NCBI GenBank assembly: GCA_003454415.1
Contig: DMKG01000226.1
Coordinates: forward strand, 1-7,158
Length of the DNA stretch: 7,158 nucleotides
Direction of reading: 5' to 3'
DNA from: Alphaproteobacteria bacterium
GTDB lineage: Bacteria; Pseudomonadota; Alphaproteobacteria; UBA11222
In this document: in pieces, positions 1 to 5,458 of the stretch
Layout: the number at the start of each line of letters is the position of its first letter
Position numbering within the stretch: position 1 is the first letter of the stretch
Translations under genes and position numbers: made by a program
Notes under the pieces: generated by a model
Databases searched by the model: none
Told to the model about the DNA's origin: nothing
The model's input: the letters and a program-made list of their open reading frames with translations, nothing else

Positions 1-485
1 TCGGGATAGGCGGCGACGCTGATTTCGAAATCCCCGATCCGGCGAATGCCCGCGACTAGATCCGAGGCGTAGGCATAACCGCCGGGATGGGGCGAATATT
101 TGCTCTGACCTTCCGGAGGATCGCCGCGCAGGGCGACGATATGACGAACGCCCGCCTCCCAGTAATCGCTGATCACCTGGTCCACCTCGTCACACGTTGC
201 GCCGACGCAAGTCAGATGCGCGGCCGGAGTGAGGTCCGTTTCCTGGAGGATGCGCCTGACCGTGTCATGAGTGCGCTGACGGGTGGAGCCGCCGGCGCCA
301 TAGGTGACAGACACGAATTTTGGCCGGAACGGCGCAAGCCGGGTGATCGAGCGCCACAAAACCTCCTCCATCTCCTGGGTCTTGGGCGGAAAGAATTCAA
401 AGGACACGTTGAGGGCGCGCGCCGGCGCACCCTCCTTCTGCGGGAGTATCCATGCGGGGCCGGACGGTTCTGGCGGCAGCGTCAT
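1..485 (-). CDS. metF: Methylenetetrahydrofolate reductase, N-terminal part (runs off the left edge)
   Basis: MetF is a cytoplasmic flavoprotein that reduces 5,10-methylene-THF to 5-methyl-THF, the methyl donor for methionine synthase. The first 161 residues are visible, roughly half of a usual ~300-residue protein; the rest lies beyond position 1. Hallmarks of the family TIM barrel are present: SFEFFPPKT at residues 28-36 (E30 aligns with the catalytic Glu28 of E. coli MetF), VSVTYGAGGSTR at 58-69, HLTCVG at 90-95, and ALRGDPP at 118-124 with the flavin-contacting Asp122. The visible part ends in ISVAAYP, as in E. coli. I chose the ATG at 485 because AGGAG lies 8 nt upstream and because the ATG overlaps the stop of the preceding regulator gene (ATGA). 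The gene therefore very probably depends on the regulator's transcript, and its supply is presumably set by that regulator. Identification is secure; only the length is unknown. Confidence 0.96.
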   Translation of the reverse strand, partial: MTLPPEPSGPAWILPQKEGAPARALNVSFEFFPPKTQEMEEVLWRSITRLAPFRPKFVSVTYGAGGSTRQRTHDTVRRILQETDLTPAAHLTCVGATCDEVDQVISDYWEAGVRHIVALRGDPPEGQSKYSPHPGGYAYASDLVAGIRRIGDFEISVAAYP

Positions 486-1471
486 GCGACAAACTCCTGC
501 TGTAACGGTTGTGATGCCATTGCCTCCAGTGGCTTTTCCACCCGCCGGGCCAGCCAGATGGAAACAGTCAGCCCCTGCCGTGAGGCGGGGGGCAAATGCC
601 TGAGCTGCACGACCTCCAGACCCGCCGAGGCGCACCAGGAAGCGACTTCCTGACTGGAAAAGCCCAGACGGCGATGCGCATGGGCGTGACGCAGTTCTTC
701 TATGTCATGGGGGGCGAAGTCAACAATCAAGAGGCGGCCGTTCGTTTTCAGCACCCGCGCCGCTTCCCGGAGCGCTGCGGCGGGATGATCCAGATAATGC
801 AGAACCTGATGCACCGTCACCAGATCCACACATCCGGATGCCAGGGGCAGATTCTGCACTTCCGCCTGGCGGACGAGAAAACCGTTCAGACCGGCCTTTT
901 CCAGATTGGCGCGGGCGATCGCCAGCATCTCCCGGTTACAGTCAATTCCCGTCGCCTTTCCAGCAATGCCGGCCAGCAATTGCAGAATACGTCCGGTTCC
1001 TGTTCCCAGATCCAGCGCATGGGAGACCGGACCGGAACCCAGGATTTCCCTTATGGCCGTTTCCACGGCCTCCTCTGAAACATGGAGCGAGCGGATCTTG
1101 TCCCACTCCCCGGCATTTCTGGAAAAATATTCGGCAGCCAGACGCGACCGTTCCTGACGGATAAGAGAAAGACGGGAATTGTCCCCCTTGAGCGTCTCGT
1201 CCGAACACGGCAGTAACTGAGTAATGGCGCAGGCCAGAAGATTGCCTGCCCCATGGTCGGCGAGACGGTAAAACACAGAAGCCCCTTCCGGAAACCGCGT
1301 GACCAGACCCGCATCGCATAACAGCTTCAGATGCCTGCTGACCCTTGGCTGGCTCTGACCCAGAATCCGCGTGAGTTCCGAGACGCACAGCTCCCCCTGG
1401 ACAAGCAGCGCCAGAATACGCAAGCGTGTCGGTTCGGCCGAAGCCCGCAAGCCCATCAATAAATCATCCAT
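482..1471 (-). CDS. ArsR-family transcription regulator fused to a SAM-dependent methyltransferase domain
   Basis: A 329-residue two-domain protein. Residues about 5-75 form an ArsR winged helix: EPTRLRILALL at 13-23, recognition helix SQPRVSRHLKLL at 40-51, wing FPEGASVFYRL at 60-70. The position that carries the metal-binding ELCVC motif in ArsR/SmtB reads ELCVS (27-31), so a classical metal sensor is unlikely. After a linker (about 90-130) comes a class I methyltransferase fold: motif I LDLGTGTGR at 153-161, acidic ribose-binding residue in GIDCNREML (D177), motif IV region VDLVTVHQVLHYL, and a post-motif segment RLLIVDF. The start at 1471 gives a complete winged helix; GGCGGG lies about 10 nt upstream. 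It precedes metF with a 4-nt overlap and has a palindrome in its promoter. From this I infer an autoregulated SAM- or SAH-responsive repressor of methionine-cycle genes, similar in role to SahR. Whether the C-terminal domain methylates anything or only binds the ligand cannot be told. Confidence 0.92.
   Translation of the reverse strand: MDDLLMGLRASAEPTRLRILALLVQGELCVSELTRILGQSQPRVSRHLKLLCDAGLVTRFPEGASVFYRLADHGAGNLLACAITQLLPCSDETLKGDNSRLSLIRQERSRLAAEYFSRNAGEWDKIRSLHVSEEAVETAIREILGSGPVSHALDLGTGTGRILQLLAGIAGKATGIDCNREMLAIARANLEKAGLNGFLVRQAEVQNLPLASGCVDLVTVHQVLHYLDHPAAALREAARVLKTNGRLLIVDFAPHDIEELRHAHAHRRLGFSSQEVASWCASAGLEVVQLRHLPPASRQGLTVSIWLARRVEKPLEAMASQPLQQEFVA
494..498 (-). promoter_or_regulatory. 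Ribosome binding site of metF
   Basis: On the minus strand this reads AGGAG, 8 nt before the metF ATG at 485. It lies inside the last codons of the regulator gene, so ribosomes finishing that gene arrive at a strong start site. This supports the 4-nt overlapping start over any downstream alternative. Confidence 0.75.
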
Positions 1472-1488
1472 GAATGAAGACCCGCCAT

Positions 1489-1504
1489 TCCATATGATTA
1501 TGGA
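1489..1504. repeat. Inverted repeat beside the main palindrome (possible second operator)
   Basis: Arms TCCATA and TATGGA enclose a 4-nt spacer. The repeat lies between the 20-bp palindrome and the start codon of the ArsR-methyltransferase gene, one base from the palindrome. It contains a CATATG (1491-1496) that repeats the CATATG core of the palindrome (1513-1518) exactly 22 bp away, about two helical turns, so two dimers could bind on the same face. An untranslated-leader hairpin is the alternative reading. Confidence 0.4.
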
Positions 1505-1505
1505 G

Positions 1506-1525
1506 ATATAAACATATGTTTATAT
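1506..1525. promoter_or_regulatory. Perfect 20-bp palindrome, probable operator of the ArsR-methyltransferase/metF unit
   Basis: The half-site ATATAAACAT is followed directly by its exact reverse complement, with the centre between 1515 and 1516. ArsR-family dimers typically bind AT-rich inverted repeats of this size over their own promoters. The site is 34 bp upstream of the regulator's ATG and overlaps the best -10 box on the minus strand, so a bound dimer would block RNA polymerase. No other regulator gene is close. The palindrome is seen directly; the identity of the binding protein is inferred. Confidence 0.72.
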
Positions 1526-1529
1526 TATA
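1524..1529 (-). promoter_or_regulatory. Candidate -10 box for the ArsR-methyltransferase/metF transcript
   Basis: The minus strand reads TATAAT, a perfect -10 consensus, which would start transcription near 1517 inside the palindrome and leave a leader of about 45 nt. No good -35 hexamer sits 16-18 bp upstream. A second possibility uses TTGCAT (1529-1534, minus strand) as -35 with a TATA-rich -10 in the outer arm of the palindrome. Either choice places the operator on the core promoter. The leader is too short for a SAM or SAH riboswitch. Confidence 0.45.
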
Positions 1530-1859
1530 TGCAAGTTTTGATTCTGATTACATTCTTGTCACAACAAAGACAAATTGATCCGCCGATGGCTCCGTACGAG
1601 TTGATATACCGGGATTCTCGGTTAATATTTCCTCGAAGCGGCGCCAGCACAGAAAGCCGGAACCGCCCATGAAACGATAGGGGCGTGATGCTTTTTCACG
1701 CAACTGGAACAGTTTGGCCGAATGTCACAAAAGCGTAATCACCAATAAGGACTCGATAAATCTTTTCGTATAGAACAGTATCCGTCTGCCAAGAATCAGG
1801 CCCACTCCCGGGCCGCGCATCTAATCCATGACAGCAAGGACCAGTGGAGTGTCATCCAG
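1530..1859. other. Intergenic spacer between the divergent regulator and mlaA genes
   Basis: About 330 bp with no convincing gene. It should hold the mlaA promoter, but I see no strong -35/-10 pair: TATAGA at 1769-1774 and TTGGCC at 1714-1719 are the nearest matches and neither has a good partner. A small hairpin with arms GCGTGA (1683-1688) and TCACGC (1696-1701) and a 7-nt loop has no following T-run. The stretch around 1530-1620 is AT-rich compared with the coding parts. Two tiny ATG frames (1585, 28 codons; 1828, 11 codons) lack a ribosome binding site. No tRNA, riboswitch or mobile-element remnant was recognised. Confidence 0.6.
1846..1849 (+). promoter_or_regulatory. Ribosome binding site deciding the GTG start of mlaA
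   Basis: GGAG lies 10 nt before the GTG at 1860. The in-frame TTG at 1878 would give a tidier signal peptide but has no purine-rich sequence before it, and there is no in-frame ATG upstream of the lipobox. This favours the GTG. Confidence 0.5.
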
Positions 1860-2639
1860 GTGATTGATCTCGTTTCATTGAAGAATTCACGCCGCGTTTG
1901 CGTGCTTGCGCTATCCTCGGCCCTGCTGTTTTCCGCCTGCGCGACCGCCCCTTCGCCGGACGACAAGGATGCTTATGCGGCCTACAAGGAAGCGAACGAC
2001 CCGCTGGAGCCGATGAACCGCGCGGTGTTCGCATTCAACCAGGGATTTGACAAGGTCCTTCTGCGGCCAGCCGCCATCACTTACCGGACTGTCCTTCCCC
2101 GGCCTGTGCGGGAATCGAACACCAATTTCCTGGACAATCTGGAAAGCCCGGTGATTTTCCTGAATGACCTGCTCCAGGCCAAGCCAGGCCGGGCGAGCGC
2201 CACTCTGGCGCGTTTTGTGATCAATACCTCTATCGGCTTTTTCGGCTTCTTCGACCCGGCCGAAAACATGGGTTACGCCTATCACGATGAAGACTTCGCC
2301 CAGACCCTGGGATATTGGGGCGTTTCTTCCGGTCCTTATCTCATGCTGCCCATTCTGGGGCCGCTGCCGCCGCGGGATGCGGCGGGGTTCGCCGTGGATA
2401 TTCTGACAGATCCGCTGACTTATGTATTTGACGATCACAGAGAGGTCAATTACGCCCTGTATGGCGTCGATGCGATCGATCAGCGTCACCAGGTGCTGGA
2501 TGAGTTCGATGAACTGGAAAGAACCTCGGTCGATTATTACGCCGCCATCCGCAGCCTTTACCGTCAGCGGATGAATGACCTCATCCGGGATGGCGAGACG
2601 GACCTCGATAATCTGCCGGATTTCGACGAGGAATATTGA
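1860..2639 (+). CDS. mlaA: MlaA/VacJ outer-membrane lipoprotein (phospholipid retrograde transport)
   Basis: MlaA sits in the inner leaflet of the outer membrane and removes mislocalised phospholipids from the outer leaflet, handing them to periplasmic MlaC. The 259-residue product begins with a lipoprotein signal: basic KNSRR (8-12), a hydrophobic core, and LLFSAC with the lipidated Cys at 27 followed by Ala, so no Asp+2 inner-membrane retention signal. Family motifs follow in order: NDPLEPMNR at 46-54, PVRESNTNFLDNL at 82-94, NTSIGFFGFFDPA at 122-134, DFAQTLGYWGV at 145-155 and GPYLMLPILGP at 158-168. The C-terminus is an acidic tail (ETDLDNLPDFDEEY). The start is GTG; a TTG 6 codons later is the alternative. 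Length is typical for the family. mlaC follows 20 bp downstream on the same strand, which confirms the Mla role. Confidence 0.95.
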   Translation: MIDLVSLKNSRRVCVLALSSALLFSACATAPSPDDKDAYAAYKEANDPLEPMNRAVFAFNQGFDKVLLRPAAITYRTVLPRPVRESNTNFLDNLESPVIFLNDLLQAKPGRASATLARFVINTSIGFFGFFDPAENMGYAYHDEDFAQTLGYWGVSSGPYLMLPILGPLPPRDAAGFAVDILTDPLTYVFDDHREVNYALYGVDAIDQRHQVLDEFDELERTSVDYYAAIRSLYRQRMNDLIRDGETDLDNLPDFDEEY

Positions 2640-2646
2640 GAGACGC

Positions 2647-2651
2647 GAAGG
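2647..2651 (+). promoter_or_regulatory. Candidate ribosome binding site of mlaC
   Basis: GAAGG stands 8 nt before the ATG at 2660. The later in-frame ATGs at 2684 and 2708 have no comparable sequence in front; the ATG at 2696 has only a weak GGA 7 nt upstream. It is the main argument for the 2660 start. Confidence 0.4.
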
Positions 2652-2659
2652 CGCGCCGG

Positions 2660-3343
2660 ATGCGCGCCGTCAATGATGATTTGATGGATACGAATATGAA
2701 CTGCATCATGCGTAACATACGTCTGCCATTCTGGGCGGGACTGCTGGCCATCACGATGTTCCTTCACGCCACGGCCCAGGCCGCCGCCGCCCCCTCGGCC
2801 TTCGTGACGGAACTGACCAACAACGCCTTTGCCGCCTTGCGGGCCAAGGATATCAGCGAAGCCGAACGTTTTTCGAGATTCCGGGAACTGCTCTCGGAAG
2901 GCGTGGATCTGCAGCGCGTCGGCCGCTTCGTGCTCGGTCCCAACTGGCGGCGCGCCAATCCCGAGCAACAGGCCGAATATCAGGCGTTGTTCAGTGATTA
3001 TGTCATCGCCGCCTATGCCGGAAGGCTGAAAGACTATACGGAATCGAAATACACCATCAGTAAAACCCTGCGGACTGGGGAGAACGAATATATCGTCAAA
3101 ACCCTGTTCGTTCACCCCAAAAACCCCGAGCCCGTGCATGTTGACTGGCGCCTGCGCGAGGAGGGCGAAGCCCTGAAGGTCATCGACCTGACCATAGAAG
3201 GGATCAGCATGGCCCTTACCCAGCGGTCGGAATTCTCCGCCATCATCCAGCAGAACAATGGCGATATCGGCGCGCTGATAGAACGGCTGCGCAATATCTC
3301 CGCCGATATCAATGCCGGGAAGGAAGTCACCGTCAGCCAGTAA
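2660..3343 (+). CDS. mlaC: MlaC/Ttg2D periplasmic phospholipid-binding protein
   Basis: MlaC carries phospholipid across the periplasm between MlaA in the outer membrane and the MlaFEDB ABC transporter in the inner membrane. From the ATG at 2660 the product has 227 residues; MlaC proteins are usually near 210. A Sec signal peptide is clear: RNIRLPFWAGLLAITMFLHA then a cut after ATAQA. Mature-protein features of the MlaC (toluene tolerance Ttg2) family are the early FVTEL helix, the segment FRELLSEGVDLQRVGRFVLG, PEQQAEYQALFSDYV, and the sheet region PVHVDWRLRE followed by KVIDLTIEGISMALTQRSEF. The start is uncertain: 2660 has the best ribosome binding site, but 2696 or 2708 give a shorter, more basic signal-peptide n-region with no acidic residues. 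The family also includes HpnM of hopanoid loci; the mlaA neighbour argues for the Mla role. It is probably co-transcribed with mlaA. Confidence 0.92.
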   Translation: MRAVNDDLMDTNMNCIMRNIRLPFWAGLLAITMFLHATAQAAAAPSAFVTELTNNAFAALRAKDISEAERFSRFRELLSEGVDLQRVGRFVLGPNWRRANPEQQAEYQALFSDYVIAAYAGRLKDYTESKYTISKTLRTGENEYIVKTLFVHPKNPEPVHVDWRLREEGEALKVIDLTIEGISMALTQRSEFSAIIQQNNGDIGALIERLRNISADINAGKEVTVSQ

Positions 3344-3365
3344 CTGCTGGCGCCCCTGCCTCCTT

Positions 3366-5051
3366 CTAACGGCTGAGCTTCTTGAATTTCACCCGGTGCG
3401 GACGGGCGGCTTCGGCCCCCAGGCGCCGCAGCTTGTCCGCCTCATATTCTTCGTAATTACCTTCGAACCATTCCACATGGCTTTCGCCCTCGAAGGCCAG
3501 AATATGGGTGGCGATGCGGTCGAGAAACCACCGGTCATGGCTGATGACCATGGCGCAGCCCGCGAAATCGACCAGCGCGTCTTCCAGCGCGCGCAGCGTA
3601 TCCACGTCGAGGTCATTGGTCGGCTCATCGAGCAGCAGCAGATTGGCGCCGGATTTCAGCATCTTCGCCAGATGCACCCGATTGCGCTCGCCGCCGGAAA
3701 GCTGCCCCACCTTTTTCTGCTGGTCGGTTCCCTTGAAGTTGAACGCCCCCACATAGGCCCGGCTGTTCATCTCGATCTTGCCGAGGGCCAGCATGTCGGC
3801 GCCGCCGGAAATCTCCTCCCACACCGTCTTGCCCGGATCGAGCGCATCCCGGCTTTGATCCACATATCCAAGCTGCACCGTCTCGCCGAATTTCAGACTT
3901 CCGGAATCGGGCTTTTCCGCGCCGGTCAGAAGACGGAACAGGGTGGTCTTGCCCACGCCGTTCGGACCGATGATGCCGACGATGCCTCCGGGCGGCAGAC
4001 GGAAGGAAAGCTTGTCAATCAGCAGCCTGTCGCCAAACCCCTTGGTCACATTCTGGGCTTCGAGCACCACATCCCCCAGCCGAGGCCCGGCCGGGATGAT
4101 GATCTGCGCCTTGCCCGAAGCGCGTTCGCGCGCCTCGGACCTGGCCAGAAGGTCGGAATAGGCGGAAACGCGCGCCTTGTTCTTGGCCTGGCGCGCCTTG
4201 GGCGACTGGCGTATCCACTCCAGTTCGCGGTCGAGCACCGCCTGGGCGGCGGCGGCTTCGCGCTCTTCCTGCTGCAGGCGTTTGCTCTTCTGCACCAGCC
4301 AGGAGGAATAATTTCCCTCATAGGGAATGCCGCGGCCGCGATCCAGTTCCAGAATCCATCCGGTGACGTTATCCAGAAAATAGCGGTCATGGGTGACAAT
4401 GCACACCGTGCCCGCATACTCCTTCAGAAAGTTTTCCAGCCAGCCCACGGATTCCGCGTCGAGATGGTTGGTCGGTTCGTCCAGCAGCAGCATGTCCGGT
4501 TGCGACAACAGCAATTTGCACAAGGCGACCCGGCGCTTCTCACCGCCGGAAAGCGTCGCGATCGCCGCATCTCCGGGAGGACAGCGCAGCACATCCATCG
4601 CCATTTCCACACGGGAATCGAGATCCCAGGCGTTGAGCGCATCGATCCTTTCCTGCAGCGCGGACTGGCGCTCGATCAGCGCGTTCATGGCGTCATCGTC
4701 CATCGGTTCAGCGAAGGCGGCGGACACGGTTTCGAATTCATCCAGCAGCGCCCGGGTCTCCGCCACCCCTTCCATCACATTGCCCCACACATCCTTGTCC
4801 GGGTTCAGATCGGGCTCCTGCGCCAGATAACCGATTTTCACGCCCTCGGCGGGCCAGGCCTCGCCCTGAAACTCCTTGTCCACACCGGCCATGATGCGCA
4901 GCAGGGAGGATTTACCGGCGCCATTGACGCCCAACACGCCGATCTTCGCCCCCGGCAGAAAAGACAGCCGGATATTGTTGAGCACCTGCCGCCCGCCCGG
5001 ATAGGACTTGCCGAGATCCTGCATCACATAGACATATTGATAGGACGCCAT
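3366..5051 (-). CDS. ettA: EttA, energy-dependent translational throttle ABC-F ATPase
   Basis: EttA is a soluble ABC-F protein that binds the ribosomal E site and gates the first elongation step according to the ADP/ATP ratio. The 561 residues (E. coli 555) contain two ATPase domains without membrane segments. Domain 1: Walker [10 protein letters not shown] (41-49), signature LSGGE (167-171), Walker B LLLDEP (188-193, catalytic E192), H-loop H221. The charged P-site tRNA interaction motif linker runs about 240-322 and includes [19 protein letters not shown], near-identical in pattern to E. coli. Domain 2: Walker [10 protein letters not shown] (362-370), LSGGE (451-455), LLLLDEP with E476, H505. 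The EttA-specific [12 protein letters not shown] (430-441) and the basic tail RVKFKKLSR are also present, which separates it from Uup, YbiT and YheS. All catalytic residues are intact. The ATG at 5051 has AGGAG 6 nt upstream. It is transcribed alone, converging on mlaC. Confidence 0.97.
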   Translation of the reverse strand: MASYQYVYVMQDLGKSYPGGRQVLNNIRLSFLPGAKIGVLGVNGAGKSSLLRIMAGVDKEFQGEAWPAEGVKIGYLAQEPDLNPDKDVWGNVMEGVAETRALLDEFETVSAAFAEPMDDDAMNALIERQSALQERIDALNAWDLDSRVEMAMDVLRCPPGDAAIATLSGGEKRRVALCKLLLSQPDMLLLDEPTNHLDAESVGWLENFLKEYAGTVCIVTHDRYFLDNVTGWILELDRGRGIPYEGNYSSWLVQKSKRLQQEEREAAAAQAVLDRELEWIRQSPKARQAKNKARVSAYSDLLARSEARERASGKAQIIIPAGPRLGDVVLEAQNVTKGFGDRLLIDKLSFRLPPGGIVGIIGPNGVGKTTLFRLLTGAEKPDSGSLKFGETVQLGYVDQSRDALDPGKTVWEEISGGADMLALGKIEMNSRAYVGAFNFKGTDQQKKVGQLSGGERNRVHLAKMLKSGANLLLLDEPTNDLDVDTLRALEDALVDFAGCAMVISHDRWFLDRIATHILAFEGESHVEWFEGNYEEYEADKLRRLGAEAARPHRVKFKKLSR

Positions 5052-5057
5052 TTAACG

Positions 5058-5062
5058 CTCCT
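5058..5062 (-). promoter_or_regulatory. Ribosome binding site of ettA
   Basis: Minus strand AGGAG, 6 nt before the ATG at 5051. Strong and well spaced; it fixes the start. Confidence 0.75.
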
Positions 5063-5236
5063 GAAACGCATGTGTTCTGGAAGGACCGCCCCCTGCGCAA
5101 AGCGGGAAGCGGATGAAAGCGCGTTTTACGCGATCCCGGCCGGAGGCGCAATGCGGGGCCCGCGCCTGCGGAACACGCGCCGCAAATTTCCCTTGTTGAT
5201 CTTCTTTTGCCGGAAAATTCCTGCTATAGGCTGTGC
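5063..5236. other. Divergent control region of ettA and the tRNA gene
   Basis: About 175 bp that must contain the ettA promoter (minus) and the tRNA promoter (plus). For the tRNA, TATAGG at 5225-5230 is a plausible -10 with a start near the mature 5' end, but the -35 is unclear (TTGATC at 5196-5201 is too far, TTCTTT at 5202-5207 is correctly spaced but weak). For ettA no clear hexamers were found. A short GC hairpin CGCG-TTTTA-CGCG lies at 5120-5132. No gene is seen. Confidence 0.45.
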
Positions 5237-5312
5237 GGGCCTGTAGTTCAGCGGTTAGAACCCACCGCTCATAACGGTGTTGTCGCAGGTTCGAATCCTG
5301 CCGGGCCCACCA
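5237..5312 (+). tRNA. tRNA with CAU anticodon, probably tRNA-Ile2 (lysidine type); tRNA-Met possible
   Basis: A full 76-nt cloverleaf with the CCA end encoded. Acceptor GGGCCTG (5237-5243) pairs with CGGGCCC (5302-5308), with one G-U pair; D stem GTTC/GAAC with an 8-nt loop; anticodon stem CACCG/CGGTG around the loop CTCATAA; T stem GCAGG/CCTGC with loop TTCGAAT; discriminator A. It is not initiator tRNA, because the first acceptor pair is intact and position 11 is a pyrimidine pairing with A24. C4-G69 and C5-G68, the pairs that TilS uses to recognise tRNA-Ile2 in E. coli, are present, and the D loop has the 8-nt length of E. coli tRNA-Ile2, while tRNA-Met has 9. I therefore favour tRNA-Ile2 reading AUA after lysidine modification. 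The GTTC/GAAC D stem differs from the usual GCTC/GAGC. Confidence 0.95.
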
Positions 5313-5458
5313 TCCTGCCTCGGGTCCATTCGCACCTCATAAGTTAGTTTTTCTTCCTGGGTCCCAAGAAAAGACTGAGCGAACGGGAACAAGCACACCC
5401 TCGCTATGGAGGACTGGGCCGCGCCCTGATCGTCGCCACACGCCTCTTTTCATAACTT
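5313..5458. other. Spacer between the tRNA and the convergent chrA gene
   Basis: About 146 bp, no gene seen. A T-run at 5348-5352 is the only candidate stop for the tRNA transcript. An AT-rich inverted repeat TTTTCTT (5349-5355) / AAGAAAA (5366-5372) with a 10-nt loop could fold on either strand but is not a classic terminator. No copy of the tRNA 3' end was noticed here, so nothing marks an integrated element. Confidence 0.4.

Noticed and set aside
87..653. A 188-codon plus-strand frame at the left end
   Set aside because: It is antisense to metF and to the end of the regulator gene, both of which carry clear conserved motifs; the product matches nothing known to me.
1472..1525. SAM or SAH riboswitch before the regulator/metF unit
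   Set aside because: The leader from the likely transcription start is about 45 nt and shows only a short inverted repeat; none of the conserved riboswitch pseudoknot elements is recognisable.
1585..1671. A 28-codon ATG frame in the spacer before mlaA
   Set aside because: No ribosome binding site, no recognisable product, and of a length expected by chance.
3312..5246. A 644-codon open frame on the plus strand, antisense to ettA
   Set aside because: It covers the whole of ettA in reverse complement and its product is rich in His, Gln, Arg and Pro with no recognisable domain. The EttA motifs on the minus strand are complete, so this is a by-product of GC-rich codon use.
5349..5372. AT-rich inverted repeat TTTTCTT/AAGAAAA as a terminator between the tRNA and chrA
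   Set aside because: The stem has a single G-C pair and a 10-nt loop; it lacks the GC-rich stem of an intrinsic terminator.
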